This document shows positions 40,729-50,011 of a DNA stretch of 64,000 nt, piece by piece; position 1 is the stretch's first letter, and every line of letters begins with the position of its first letter. A program made the position numbers and the translations under genes. The stretch lies in assembly GCF_003001695.1 (NCBI RefSeq), contig NZ_PVYX01000001.1, positions 2,046,001 to 2,110,000 on the forward strand, written 5' to 3'. The stretch comes from Flagellimonas meridianipacifica (GTDB taxonomy: Bacteria; Bacteroidota; Bacteroidia; Flavobacteriales; Flavobacteriaceae). The notes beneath the pieces are model-generated. The model saw nothing but the letters and a program-made list of their open reading frames with translations. It ran no database searches and had not been told where the DNA came from.

Positions 40729-41610
40729 ATGAAAAAGAGTCTCAATCCAATGAACTTTATGAAAATTGCTCCATTTGCTTTGGTGCTATCCTTTTTTGTG
40801 CTCGCTTCCTGTACCAACGAAGAGGAAGACCCCATTGTGGAAGCTTCCAATGACGAATTGATTACTGTGGCGGAACTGCAAGTTAGTGATGAAACTGAAA
40901 TGATTTCCGAAGAAGTTTCAACCATCGCTGAAGATGTTTATGCTGCGGATGAAATTTCCCTTACTGCCAAAAGTGACTATGCTTCTGACTATTTACCAGA
41001 TTGTGTCACGATTACTACCGTAGTAACGGATACAACCCGTGAAAAAACCATTGATTTTGGCGAAGGTTGCGAATTACCAAATGGAAATATGCTAAGTGGT
41101 ATTATAAACTTGAGCTATGCCAAGGATATGGAGGCTGCCTCAAAATCCATTGCACTTACCTTGGAGAATTTTACCTTTAATGGTGTTGCCGTAGAAGGTT
41201 CTGCGGATATTTTGCGAGTGCGCTCCAATGAAAATGGAAATCCCCAAGGAACTGTCAATGCCTCCTTTGAAGCTACTTGGCCAAATGGCGACACGGCTTC
41301 CTTCACAGGTACTCGAACCCGTGAATGGATAGAAGGTTTTGGTACTGGTTTTTGGGGGGATAATGTGTTCCTAATCACTGGTAAAAGAACATACATAGGT
41401 AGACTTGGCAATGTATACATGAAAGAGGTGATAGTTCCATTGCGTAGAGAGTTGGCCTGTAGGTTTATTGTAAGCGGTATTTTGGAAATATCAAGAAATG
41501 ATAATACTGCTAGTCTCGATTTTGGGGACGGAAATTGTGATGCCAAAGGTACCTTGACCCAACCTGATGGCACTGAAACGGAGGTTTTCTTAAGGAGGTT
41601 TCTAAAGTAG
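40729..41610 (+). CDS. Lipoprotein of unknown function
   Basis: A 293-residue lipoprotein with a lipobox FVLASC (Cys about residue 28) and an acidic linker (TNEEEDPIVEASNDE). The mature part has a repeated beta theme, TIDFGEGCELPNGNMLSGIINLSY and ASLDFGDGNCDAKGTLTQPDG, in which FGxGxC recurs. A WPNGDTASFTGTRTREWIEG segment lies between. It forms a single-gene unit with its own terminator. I do not recognise a characterised family. Confidence 0.75.
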   Translation: MKKSLNPMNFMKIAPFALVLSFFVLASCTNEEEDPIVEASNDELITVAELQVSDETEMISEEVSTIAEDVYAADEISLTAKSDYASDYLPDCVTITTVVTDTTREKTIDFGEGCELPNGNMLSGIINLSYAKDMEAASKSIALTLENFTFNGVAVEGSADILRVRSNENGNPQGTVNASFEATWPNGDTASFTGTRTREWIEGFGTGFWGDNVFLITGKRTYIGRLGNVYMKEVIVPLRRELACRFIVSGILEISRNDNTASLDFGDGNCDAKGTLTQPDGTETEVFLRRFLK

Positions 41611-41636
41611 AGTAGGCTTTGTATCTCAGTTTGAGA

Positions 41637-41666
41637 AGGCGTGTTTGTTGAAACACGCCTTTTTTA
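41637..41666 (+). terminator. Intrinsic terminator
   Basis: AGGCGTGTTT (41637-41646), loop GTTG, AAACACGCCT (41651-41660), then TTTTTA. Stem of 10 bp, perfect. Confidence 0.9.
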
Positions 41667-41744
41667 TTGGAAATACCTCCTAATACAGATTCAATAGCGC
41701 AATTTGAATCAAAATGTGTCGTTTTTAGAACAAACCAAATCTTT

Positions 41745-42494
41745 ATGCGACTACGACTAGGCTCCTATTCCCTAAAAATTAAATCGTATACTGCCCAAGA
41801 ATTGGGGCTAAAGAACGTTTCTGAAAAGTTGATCTTCAATGTTTACCAAAAGGTGTTTCATATTTGGTATGTTCCCATATTTCCGGTAGAGAAACATTGG
41901 AAAATACTGGATGGCACCACAAAGAAGGAGGTTGAGGAGACCAATTCAGCAATGCGTTCTGCCCTTGATTTGAAGATGCTTAAAAAACGTAGTCCATTTT
42001 GGAGCTACACAGGTTTGATAATCGTTGCACTTCCGGTTCTTTTTCTTTTGGGATATGTAGTTTATGGTACCATCAACGTTTCATCGAATGGAATAAGTAA
42101 AGCCTTGGCGAAGAATACCCGAATTTCTGAGAAGCAAAAGTTGGCTCAAACACCAGAAATAGGAGATTTGTATACTTTTAAAATATTGAGTGTTGACCGG
42201 GTTACCGATATGAATGGACAATCCGCAGGGTATAAATCTTCATATTTTTCCTCACCCTACGACGTGGATTTTTTTGTGAATTACATTTCAAAAGACTCTG
42301 TGGGATTTGACCATAATGATATAGAAGGGAGTACAAATTATACATTTGGACTCAAGCGCCAGTTCAAACTAGCAAAGTCCGACATTGTTCTTGCAGCGCA
42401 AAAATATCAAGATTTAAGTATTCTGGAGTACCCCAACGAAGAACAAGCGCAGACCAAAAAAATAGTGGGGATATTCCAGATACAAAGAGATTAG
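41745..42494 (+). CDS. Single-span membrane protein, unknown function
   Basis: A 249-residue product. A cytoplasmic N-terminal part (LKIKSYTAQELGLKNVSEKLIFNVYQKVFHIWYVPIFPVEKHW) precedes one membrane span (SYTGLIIVALPVLFLLGYVVYG, about residues 87-108) and an extracytoplasmic part. ATG 41745 is chosen because the upstream TTG at 41667 begins inside the previous gene's terminator. No family recognised. Confidence 0.65.
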   Translation: MRLRLGSYSLKIKSYTAQELGLKNVSEKLIFNVYQKVFHIWYVPIFPVEKHWKILDGTTKKEVEETNSAMRSALDLKMLKKRSPFWSYTGLIIVALPVLFLLGYVVYGTINVSSNGISKALAKNTRISEKQKLAQTPEIGDLYTFKILSVDRVTDMNGQSAGYKSSYFSSPYDVDFFVNYISKDSVGFDHNDIEGSTNYTFGLKRQFKLAKSDIVLAAQKYQDLSILEYPNEEQAQTKKIVGIFQIQRD

Positions 42495-42524
42495 TGGTAT
42501 CCTGGATTGAAACGACTGAGTTTT

Positions 42525-43022
42525 TCAAAATGCGCAACCACTGGGCAAGGGCTGTTCACTTTCTAGATTTTTTGCAAAATCACTGGAAAGCTCAAAGGCG
42601 TTAAAACCATCGGAAACACTACCACGAAAGATATTTATGCCATAGCCGGAATTGTTCATATGAGCCCTTATATAAACTTTCGTACCCGCTGAGATTTGTA
42701 CTTGGCCACCACTTCTGGTAAAAGGTTGTTCATTAACATGGCTATGTGCCAGAATCCTTCTATAAACTAGATTTCCTTCCATGTCGATTACCTCCCACCA
42801 ATCTGCGTACTGATTGCAACCTAAGTCGGGACTTGATATGGTCACTTGGAAGGTATAGGCGTTCTCACTTCCGGAAATGGAAACTGCAGTTACTTTAGCC
42901 AAATCAATAGATTCGAAAGCCATTCCGATTTCTTCACTCTCTTCTTTTGCATTTTCACCCGCGGAACCACAAGCAAAGAGGAGGCCTAAAAGAATCCAAT
43001 GAAGAGGAAGCAATTTGACCAT
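42525..43022 (-). CDS. Lipoprotein of unknown function
   Basis: A 165-residue product with lipobox LLFAC (Cys about residue 18) and an acidic linker (ENAKEESEE). The mature part, VSISGSENAYTFQVTISSPDLGCNQYADWWEV, looks like a small beta-sandwich with one likely disulfide. It follows accD by 4 bp, so it is the last gene of the fbaA-accD unit, although its function has no evident link to either. Confidence 0.7.
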   Translation of the reverse strand: MVKLLPLHWILLGLLFACGSAGENAKEESEEIGMAFESIDLAKVTAVSISGSENAYTFQVTISSPDLGCNQYADWWEVIDMEGNLVYRRILAHSHVNEQPFTRSGGQVQISAGTKVYIRAHMNNSGYGINIFRGSVSDGFNAFELSSDFAKNLESEQPLPSGCAF

Positions 43023-43026
43023 TCCC

Positions 43027-43887
43027 TTAGCTTCGGACAGGCTGATTGGTAATCAAATCGATGTATAGATTGATTTTGTTCTTTAAGTCCCTTCGATGGG
43101 AGATAAAATCCAAAAACCCGTGTTCCTTTACAAATTCAGAGGTTTGGAAACCTTCCGGTAAATCTTTCCCCACTGTGTCTTTTACTACTCGCGGACCAGC
43201 GAAACCAATAAGTGCCCCTGGCTCGGAAATGTTGATGTCGCCTAGCATGGCATATGATGCCGTTGTTCCTCCCGTAGTTGGGTCTGTACATAATGAAATG
43301 TATGGAATTTTGGCTTCTGCCAATTGGGCTAATTTGGCCGATGTTTTGGCCAACTGCATAAGGGAAAGTGCAGCCTCCATCATTCGTGCTCCTCCGGATT
43401 TGGAAATCATAAGAAAAGGAATCTTACGTCTTTTTGCCACGTCGATGGCACGGGCAATTTTCTCACCCACAACGCTACCCATGGAACCTCCAATAAAACT
43501 GAAATCCATACAAGCGATTACTAATTCCCTGCCCATAGACTTGCCAACAGCGGTACGGACCGCATCTTTTAGTCCAGTTTTCTGCTCAGCTGCTTTTAAA
43601 CGCTCTGAATATTTTTTGGTATCCACGAATTTGAGTGGATCTTTTGAGGAAAGCTTGGTATCCAACTCACGGAATTTATTGTCATCGAACAATATTTCAA
43701 AATACTCTTTGCTTCCAATTCGAACGTGGTAATCGTCCTCAGGGCTTACATAAAAGTTTTTAGCAAGCTCTTCCGACTCAACAATTTTGCCTGTGGGAGA
43801 TTTATACCATAAACCTTTTGGGGTGTCTTTTTTCTCCTCAGTGGCAGTTTGAATTCCTTTTTCCTTTCTTTTAAACCAAGACGACAT
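43027..43887 (-). CDS. accD: Acetyl-CoA carboxylase carboxyltransferase subunit beta
   Basis: A 286-residue crotonase-fold protein that, with AccA, moves the carboxyl group from biotin to acetyl-CoA to make malonyl-CoA. Core phrases are [74 protein letters not shown] and [14 protein letters not shown]. The four-cysteine zinc ribbon of E. coli AccD is absent: WYKSPTGK and [10 protein letters not shown] take the places where KCPxC and VCPxCxxH stand. The rest is normal length, so the enzyme is probably active but differently built at the N-terminus. Cotranscribed with fbaA 30 bp upstream. Confidence 0.96.
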   Translation of the reverse strand: MSSWFKRKEKGIQTATEEKKDTPKGLWYKSPTGKIVESEELAKNFYVSPEDDYHVRIGSKEYFEILFDDNKFRELDTKLSSKDPLKFVDTKKYSERLKAAEQKTGLKDAVRTAVGKSMGRELVIACMDFSFIGGSMGSVVGEKIARAIDVAKRRKIPFLMISKSGGARMMEAALSLMQLAKTSAKLAQLAEAKIPYISLCTDPTTGGTTASYAMLGDINISEPGALIGFAGPRVVKDTVGKDLPEGFQTSEFVKEHGFLDFISHRRDLKNKINLYIDLITNQPVRS

Positions 43888-43917
43888 GTAATAGAAATTT
43901 AGTTATACCACTTTTTG

Positions 43918-44985
43918 TTACAAACTGTTGACGTTGTTCAGGTCCTCAAAAGCCTTTTTCAAACGCTCTACAAAGGATTTTTCCCCTTCCCTTAACCAAA
44001 CCCTGGGGTCATAGAACTTTTTATTGGGATTTTCATCTCCGTCAGGATTACCAATTTGAGATTGAAGATAAGCAGATTTACCCTCTACATAATCCCTGAC
44101 ACCAGCCATAAATGCATACTGTAAATCTGTGTCAATGTTCATTTTAATTACACCATAACCAATGGCTTCGCGAATTTCTTCAACCGTAGAACCTGAACCT
44201 CCATGGAATACAAAGTCAATATGATTATGACCTACTCCATATTTTTCGGAAATAAATTCCTGCGAATTTTTCAAAATTTTAGGCGTAAGGGTAACATTAC
44301 CAGGTTTGTAAACCCCATGCACATTTCCAAAAGCGGCAGCTACGGTAAATCTTGGGCTAACCTTGGAGAGTTCTTCATAGGCATAAGCTACTTCTTCAGG
44401 CTGGGTGTATAGTTTGGAACTATCTACATCTGTATTGTCCACACCATCTTCTTCACCACCAGTTACTCCTAGTTCAATTTCTAGAGTCATGTCCATTTTG
44501 CTCATGCGCTCCAGATATTTTTTACATATTTCAATATTCTCTTCGAGAGGTTCTTCAGAAAGGTCTATCATGTGCGAACTGAAAAGGGATTTTCCAGTAG
44601 CCTTGTAATGCGCTTCACTAGCATCCAGCAAGCCGTCTATCCAGGGCAATAGTTTTTTCGCACAGTGGTCGGTATGTAAAATGACAGTTGCTCCATAGGC
44701 TTCTGCCATTTCATGAACATGTTTAGCTCCAGCAACTGAACCTAGGATGGCCGCTCTTTGGTTATCGTTTGAAAGACCTTTTCCAGCATTAAATTGGGCC
44801 CCTCCATTGGAAAATTGGATAATAACGGGTGAATTTAGGGCGGCAGCTGTCTCTAGTACGGAGTTGATGGTATTGGAACCTATAACATTTACCGCTGGTA
44901 ATGCGTAACCATTGGCTTTGGCGTGGTCAAAAATTGCTTTTACCTCGTCGCCAGTGGCAACTCCTGGTTTTATATCGTGGGACAT
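43918..44985 (-). CDS. fbaA: Fructose-bisphosphate aldolase, class II
   Basis: A 355-residue zinc aldolase that splits fructose-1,6-bisphosphate in glycolysis. Signatures are YALPAVNVIGSNTINSVLETAAALNSPVIIQFSNGG, the zinc ligand region VILHTDHCAKKLLPWIDGLL, EIELGVTGGEEDGVDN, AFGNVHGVYKPGN and HIDFVFHGGSGST. Length and motifs are those of the class IIA E. coli type. A TACTTTTG -7 box lies 32 bp upstream. Confidence 0.97.
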   Translation of the reverse strand: MSHDIKPGVATGDEVKAIFDHAKANGYALPAVNVIGSNTINSVLETAAALNSPVIIQFSNGGAQFNAGKGLSNDNQRAAILGSVAGAKHVHEMAEAYGATVILHTDHCAKKLLPWIDGLLDASEAHYKATGKSLFSSHMIDLSEEPLEENIEICKKYLERMSKMDMTLEIELGVTGGEEDGVDNTDVDSSKLYTQPEEVAYAYEELSKVSPRFTVAAAFGNVHGVYKPGNVTLTPKILKNSQEFISEKYGVGHNHIDFVFHGGSGSTVEEIREAIGYGVIKMNIDTDLQYAFMAGVRDYVEGKSAYLQSQIGNPDGDENPNKKFYDPRVWLREGEKSFVERLKKAFEDLNNVNSL

Positions 44986-45017
44986 AATGTGCGTTAGTAA
45001 GGGTTAAAATTAGGCAA

Positions 45018-45025
45018 CAAAAGTA
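45018..45025 (-). promoter_or_regulatory. -7 box of fbaA
   Basis: CAAAAGTA, TACTTTTG on the minus strand, matches TAnnTTTG and is identical to the rpe -7 box. Confidence 0.5.
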
Positions 45026-45039
45026 ATAAAATATTTCTG

Positions 45040-47607
45040 CTAGAATGGGTAATTGATACCAACATTAAGGACTGAGTTTCTGAAATTATATTCGGAAAAC
45101 CATCTCCTGGATTGTTCAAGAGCAGGATTGTAGGTCTTAAAACCGACATCTAACCTAAAAACAAAGTAACTGAAATCATATCGTAGACCCATTCCGCTCC
45201 CCAAAGCAATATCGGCCAGTGAAGCAAAACCACTAAAGATAGCATCTGGATTGTCCTCGTTGTCAAAAACGTTCCAAATGTTACCGGCATCAGCAAACAA
45301 TGCGCCTTTTAGGTCACCAGCGATTGGGAATCTGTATTCGAAGTTTAATGCAATCTTTAGATTGGCTTCGTTGAAATCATTCAGGTTGTTTGTACTTCCC
45401 GGTCCGAGTTCATATGCATTCCATGCCCTATTGTCGTTGGAACCACCAGCAAAATAACTACGTACAAAAGGTATACTTTCGGCATTTCCATAAGGAATGG
45501 CCAAACCTAAAAAGGACCGAAGTGCAAATACCTCCGAACCTCCCAAACCCCAATGCTTTATGTAATCAAGTTCCGTCTTAATATATTGAGAGAAAGGTAC
45601 TCCGAATACCAACAATTGACCGTCTTCATTTTCATTGAAGGGGATAAAACTTGAAGAAAGCGAAAGTGCATTTCCAGCACTTTCAATTTTGGCCCTAATC
45701 TGATAAAAGTCGTTATCGTTGACATCGGACTTACTGTTTTTTGTATAGGTGTAGCTACTGGCAAAAATGAGGTTGTTTTCGGTAAGACGTTGTTGTCTTT
45801 CTTCTATACTGTTTACCTCACGGGTATCTTCCTCATTTATTTCTGGAATTTCACCATTTTGTACCGCATCAATGAAATCGTCGGCCCCACCAGGGATTCT
45901 TAGAATAGGCTCTGAGGTGTCCTCATCAATATCAAAAAAGTCGGCATATTGTGGGTCATCTTGGATTTGATCGGCAATCTGATCTAAATTATTGAAGGTG
46001 TTTTGATAGATGTTGAAGAAGTTTTCTGGATTCGTATTGCGGACGAACTCTACATTCATCAACTCAATATTATGCTTTAATCTTAGGTTAGGGGACCAAT
46101 TATAAGATAATATGGTATTCAAAGTCTGCCTATCGAGTCCAATGTTCTGTTGAAAATTGGTTCCCACCAGAAATCTGGATTGTGGGAGCATATAGTACGG
46201 GATAATTTTCTCCGTGTTAATTGGAAACCATATCCTTGGAAATGTAATGTTGATATCACCACCAATCTCCGAGGTAAACGTTTCTCCCGAGAAGGCTGCC
46301 ACATCGCTTAGCAGACCAATTGCCCCCCTCGCTGTAATATTTAGTGTTTCTGCACCTCCAAATACATTTCTGGTAATCACCGAAGCACTTAGGGCCGTTC
46401 CTAACCGTTGTATATTGGAATGGGTGACATCAAAATTCAGACCTAAGGAAAATTTGGGGCGAGGCGCCAAATAAATATTGGTATTTAATTGGGTGTCCGT
46501 TGAATCTGGTATAAACTCAACATTAGGATATTTAAAGGTGTTCAGGTTTGTGATTTGCCGATAGGTACGGATTCTATCCAAATCACGATAAATACTGTCG
46601 CTTTCAAAAAAAATGGCATCGGCCAATGCTTTTGGCTTATACTTTAGTTCGTCGTTGTAGAAAATAGTATAGTCTTCATATTCAATGGACTTCAGCGAGT
46701 CTGAAGAACTTCCTATGAGGTAATCACTGTAAATATTTATCTTATTGAATCTATGTACTTTATAAGTGTTTGTTGAATCCGTAGGGCTTGTTCCTGCTGG
46801 ATTTTGAATATTGAGCTGAACTTCCATCAGCTGGTCATCCGAAGCCTTTATAGTATCCCTGGAAATATCGTAATTAATGGAGCTTTCCTGAAAATTGTAC
46901 ACGCCGGAGTTTCTAAACAAAGCGGTAAGCCGCTCTCTTTCTAGATTGAATTGGGTCAAATCGAACTGGTCATCTTTTTTTATCAAGGAAAGGTCAGCGG
47001 TACTTTTATAGATTGAGTCTAGGTCAGGAGATAGGATGTTTTTATAGACGGTATCTATAACATAAGGTTTGCCCAAATTTATTTTGTAAGCTATCTGAGC
47101 CCTTTTTTTTCTTCTGGATTTTTCTATTTCATAGGCTCCGGTATTGTTAAAATATCCTTTACTGTTATAATATGCCTTGATTCGGTCTACTGTTTTTTGG
47201 GATAGACTGGTATCAATAACCACTGGAGCCTCACCAATTCGTTTTAAAAACTCACTGGCGCCTTTAACCACAAACGACTCCTGTAAACGAACCACTTGTT
47301 TCTTGGATAAAAGGCGATTTAATCTTTTCTCTCTTTTTTCCTTACGATACAACCAATTTTGGAAAGAAGAATCCGGATTTTCTTTAGCAAGGTTATATAG
47401 GTTTAAGCGAAGGGGATATCCCAATAAATTGCTGTTCGGTTTTTGGACGATAAGACTGCTAATGGTTTCATCCCTAATCTTTTCATCATCTGCAAAAACA
47501 GAATTTTTGGTGAGCAGAAGTTCATCATCACCTACCTTTTTTAAGGTATTGCATCCCATAAAGGTAGCCATGAGCAACAATAACCCTATTTTTGCCTTGT
47601 TACCCAT
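45040..47607 (-). CDS. tamL: TamL, lipidated TamA/BamA-family outer-membrane protein
   Basis: An 855-residue BamA-superfamily protein with a lipoprotein signal (MGNKAKIGLLLLMATFMGC), the mark of Bacteroidota TamL. POTRA domains follow (about 25-330), including VVIDTSLSQKTVDRIKAYYNSKGYF, then the C-terminal 16-stranded barrel. The barrel has SYFAGGSNDNRAWNAYELGPGS, the family's RGF-loop equivalent, and a final FNFRNSVLNVGINYPF. TamL works with TamB in outer-membrane biogenesis, but no tamB is adjacent. ATG 47607 is preferred because a TAATTTTG box at 47635-47642 leaves almost no leader for the ATG at 47628. Divergent from the RNA methyltransferase. Confidence 0.9.
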   Translation of the reverse strand: MGNKAKIGLLLLMATFMGCNTLKKVGDDELLLTKNSVFADDEKIRDETISSLIVQKPNSNLLGYPLRLNLYNLAKENPDSSFQNWLYRKEKREKRLNRLLSKKQVVRLQESFVVKGASEFLKRIGEAPVVIDTSLSQKTVDRIKAYYNSKGYFNNTGAYEIEKSRRKKRAQIAYKINLGKPYVIDTVYKNILSPDLDSIYKSTADLSLIKKDDQFDLTQFNLERERLTALFRNSGVYNFQESSINYDISRDTIKASDDQLMEVQLNIQNPAGTSPTDSTNTYKVHRFNKINIYSDYLIGSSSDSLKSIEYEDYTIFYNDELKYKPKALADAIFFESDSIYRDLDRIRTYRQITNLNTFKYPNVEFIPDSTDTQLNTNIYLAPRPKFSLGLNFDVTHSNIQRLGTALSASVITRNVFGGAETLNITARGAIGLLSDVAAFSGETFTSEIGGDINITFPRIWFPINTEKIIPYYMLPQSRFLVGTNFQQNIGLDRQTLNTILSYNWSPNLRLKHNIELMNVEFVRNTNPENFFNIYQNTFNNLDQIADQIQDDPQYADFFDIDEDTSEPILRIPGGADDFIDAVQNGEIPEINEEDTREVNSIEERQQRLTENNLIFASSYTYTKNSKSDVNDNDFYQIRAKIESAGNALSLSSSFIPFNENEDGQLLVFGVPFSQYIKTELDYIKHWGLGGSEVFALRSFLGLAIPYGNAESIPFVRSYFAGGSNDNRAWNAYELGPGSTNNLNDFNEANLKIALNFEYRFPIAGDLKGALFADAGNIWNVFDNEDNPDAIFSGFASLADIALGSGMGLRYDFSYFVFRLDVGFKTYNPALEQSRRWFSEYNFRNSVLNVGINYPF

Positions 47608-47634
47608 TTCATGGAAAAGAACCCTCATAGGCGC

Positions 47635-47642
47635 CAAAATTA
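47635..47642 (-). promoter_or_regulatory. -7 box of tamL
   Basis: CAAAATTA, TAATTTTG on the minus strand. It places the transcript start near 47629 and so decides for ATG 47607. Confidence 0.5.
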
Positions 47643-47651
47643 ACGATTTAG

Positions 47652-48377
47652 ATGGTTACCAAAAACCAAATTAAACTAGTTACAAGCTTACAGCAAAAAA
47701 AGTACCGAAATCAACATGGGCTATTTATAGTTGAAGGTTTAAAAACGGTTCGCGAAATATTGAATTCGGAATTGAAGCCCTATGCCATCTTTGTTGACCA
47801 AGAAAGACATAAAACTGATTTGGGAGATTTGACATTTTTAGTTTCTCCCAAGGTTCTTGCACAAATGAGCGGTCAGAGTAACCCAAGTGGAATCCTTGGT
47901 GTTTTTCATATACCAGAATCAGTGCAACCTTCTTTAGATAATTGGATCATCGCCTTGGATGCCATCCGTGACCCAGGTAATTTAGGTACTATTATTAGGC
48001 TTTGTGATTGGTTCAATGTAAAACATCTGGTTTGCTCTAAGGATACTGTGGATTGTTATAATCCTAAGGTCCTTCAAGCCACCATGGGTTCAATTGCTAG
48101 GGTAAATGTTCATTACATGGACTTGATTGATTTTATTTCCAAGAATGATTCTGTCCCAGTAATGGGTACTTTTATGGACGGAAGTCCCCTGTACAAGGAG
48201 TCTTTCCCGAAGCGTGGAATTTTAATCATGGGAAATGAAGCCAACGGTATTTCAAATCCTATTGAGGAACAAGTTACCCATCGTATAGGTATTCCTCAAT
48301 TTGGAGAACATTCAACAGAAAGCTTGAACGTAGCATCTGCAACGGCCATTTTGCTCAGTGAAATACGAAGAGGTTGA
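47652..48377 (+). CDS. SpoU/TrmH-family RNA 2'-O-methyltransferase
   Basis: A 241-residue SPOUT enzyme. An N-terminal substrate-binding part (LVTSLQQKKYRNQHGLFIVEGLKTVREIL) precedes the knotted domain with motif 1 (IALDAIRDPGNLGTIIRLCDWF), motif 2 (GILIMGNEANGIS) and motif 3 (IPQFGEHSTESLNVASATAILLSEI). The family methylates ribose in rRNA or tRNA using S-adenosylmethionine; the exact site is not decidable. Divergent from tamL, 44 bp apart. Confidence 0.92.
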   Translation: MVTKNQIKLVTSLQQKKYRNQHGLFIVEGLKTVREILNSELKPYAIFVDQERHKTDLGDLTFLVSPKVLAQMSGQSNPSGILGVFHIPESVQPSLDNWIIALDAIRDPGNLGTIIRLCDWFNVKHLVCSKDTVDCYNPKVLQATMGSIARVNVHYMDLIDFISKNDSVPVMGTFMDGSPLYKESFPKRGILIMGNEANGISNPIEEQVTHRIGIPQFGEHSTESLNVASATAILLSEIRRG

Positions 48378-48386
48378 ATTAATCCC

Positions 48387-49085
48387 TTATTCGAAAGTAA
48401 AGTTAATGAAGATCCCACGCGTCCGCATGGCGTTGATATTTCCCGTCCATGGACTGTTTGGGTCATTGTCAGGAACAAGTTCGTCGGTCAATGCAAATAC
48501 GCCTCGTATAGAAGGTGAGAACTTGAAGTATTCCGTATAAATATCAATTCCAAATCCTAGCTCATAACCATATACATTTTGCTTCATGCGAAACTCTCCG
48601 CTACTATTATCGTCCAAGCTGTCTTCTTTGGCACCCAAATTTAGTGAGGTGTACAATCCTCCCGTAATAAATGGTTTCCAGTTTCCGAATCTTTTGGCAC
48701 TTACTTTTAGCAAGAGAGGGAACCTTATATATGTAGAGCGCACTTCTCGCAAAGCATCCTGTTCGGAGGTGAATCCAGGAAAACCAAGTAATCTTTGAGT
48801 ATAGAGCAATCCTGGTTCGAAGCGCAAGTCCAAAAAATCGTTGATTCTTAACTCTCCTATCAATCCTACGTTAAAGCCAAAGCTGGTGTCAACTAAAATG
48901 TCTTGACCTATATCATTTTGATATTCGAATTGGAAATCATATTGGTTAAAACCCAGGTAATAACCCCAATTCAACAGTTTCTTATCTTCATTTTGAAGAT
49001 TGAGTATGGGGTCTTTTGCAAACTGGGCCAGAACACTTGTGCTAAGGAAGAGACACAGGAAAAGAGGTAATAGGATGTTTTTCAT
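48387..49085 (-). CDS. porT: PorT/SprT, type IX secretion outer-membrane protein
   Basis: A 232-residue exported barrel (MKNILLPLFLCLFLSTSVLAQ). The sequence NWGYYLGFNQYDFQFEYQ, LRFEPGLLYTQRLL, RSTYIRFPLLLKVSAKRFGNWKPFITGGLY and GFGIDIYTEYFKFSPSIRGVFAL fits PorT, which is needed for type IX secretion and gliding in Flavobacteria and Porphyromonas. Location directly after ubiE (4 bp) is the conserved flavobacterial order. It implies that the organism has a type IX secretion system. Confidence 0.9.
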   Translation of the reverse strand: MKNILLPLFLCLFLSTSVLAQFAKDPILNLQNEDKKLLNWGYYLGFNQYDFQFEYQNDIGQDILVDTSFGFNVGLIGELRINDFLDLRFEPGLLYTQRLLGFPGFTSEQDALREVRSTYIRFPLLLKVSAKRFGNWKPFITGGLYTSLNLGAKEDSLDDNSSGEFRMKQNVYGYELGFGIDIYTEYFKFSPSIRGVFALTDELVPDNDPNSPWTGNINAMRTRGIFINFTFE

Positions 49086-49089
49086 TCAA

Positions 49090-49818
49090 TTATTTTGTCG
49101 CCACATAAATGGATGCTACCCCAAATGTTTGGGGCATGTTCTCTATTCCTATAAACCCAATTTTGGCCAAAATATTGTTGAAGTCTTTTCCATGGGGAAA
49201 AACGGAGGCTGATTCGCTAAGGTATTTGTATGCAGAGCGGTCTTTTGAGAAAAGTTTCCCAATTCCTGGAAGAATGTATTTGGTGTAAAATGCATACCCT
49301 TGTTTAAAGGGGAATTTTGTAGGGACTGAGGTTTCCAAAACGACCAATTGACCCCCGGGGCGCAGCACTCGAAGGATTTCTCCGAGACCTTTTTCAAGAT
49401 TTTCAAAATTTCTTACCCCAAAAGCTACGGTAATAGCATCAAACGTGTTGTCCTCAAAGGCCAGATTTTCACTGTCTCCTATCACCATATCAATAGTGTT
49501 TTCGAGATTTTTTTTGGATACTTTTTCTTTTCCTACTTCAAGCATACCTGGAGAAATATCCAGGCCAACAACCCTTTTAGCACCGGTATTGGCCAATGCG
49601 ATGGCTAAGTCACCGGTTCCCGTGGCAATATCCATTATGGCTTTTGGCGATTTCTCACCGACAAGTTTTACCACTTTTCTTCTCCACTTTACATCTATTC
49701 CGAAAGAAATAACCCGATTAAGCCCATCATAATTCCCAGAAATGGTATCGAACATTTGTCGTACCTGTTCCTTTTTTCCTAGTTCGGAATCTTTATAGGG
49801 GTTAACTTTCTTCGACAT
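49090..49818 (-). CDS. ubiE: Demethylmenaquinone methyltransferase
   Basis: A 242-residue class I methyltransferase of the UbiE/MenG family, the last step of menaquinone synthesis in this group. Signatures are [35 protein letters not shown] motif [37 protein letters not shown] and [22 protein letters not shown] 49818 is used since a TATATTTG -7 box (49835-49842) lies just upstream and excludes the TTG at 49845. Forms an operon with porT. Confidence 0.96.
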   Translation of the reverse strand: MSKKVNPYKDSELGKKEQVRQMFDTISGNYDGLNRVISFGIDVKWRRKVVKLVGEKSPKAIMDIATGTGDLAIALANTGAKRVVGLDISPGMLEVGKEKVSKKNLENTIDMVIGDSENLAFEDNTFDAITVAFGVRNFENLEKGLGEILRVLRPGGQLVVLETSVPTKFPFKQGYAFYTKYILPGIGKLFSKDRSAYKYLSESASVFPHGKDFNNILAKIGFIGIENMPQTFGVASIYVATK

Positions 49819-49834
49819 AACAGCAATTTCCGCG

Positions 49835-49842
49835 CAAATATA
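49835..49842 (-). promoter_or_regulatory. -7 box of ubiE-porT
   Basis: CAAATATA, TATATTTG on the minus strand, 16 bp before the ubiE ATG; it decides the start codon. Confidence 0.55.
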
Positions 49843-49879
49843 CAACTTCGGAATATGGAAGGAGTATAAAATATTTGTG

Positions 49880-49887
49880 TAATTTTG
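49880..49887 (+). promoter_or_regulatory. Possible -7 box of trkA-trkH
   Basis: TAATTTTG matches TAnnTTTG but leaves a 124-bp leader to the trkA ATG, longer than usual here, and no TTG stands at -33. Confidence 0.35.
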
Positions 49888-50011
49888 ACCCGGAAATACG
49901 GAAATCTTTCCATTATATGCGAGGTACTAGCCCTTTGGATTGTAGCTTATACAGTTTTTATAGCATAGCGTACAGTAGAATCTATTTAGAAAAACAGTTT
50001 TTTTCCAACCG

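Noticed and set aside
41667..41744. TTG start for the 41745-42494 membrane protein
   Set aside because: It begins at the terminator of the preceding gene.
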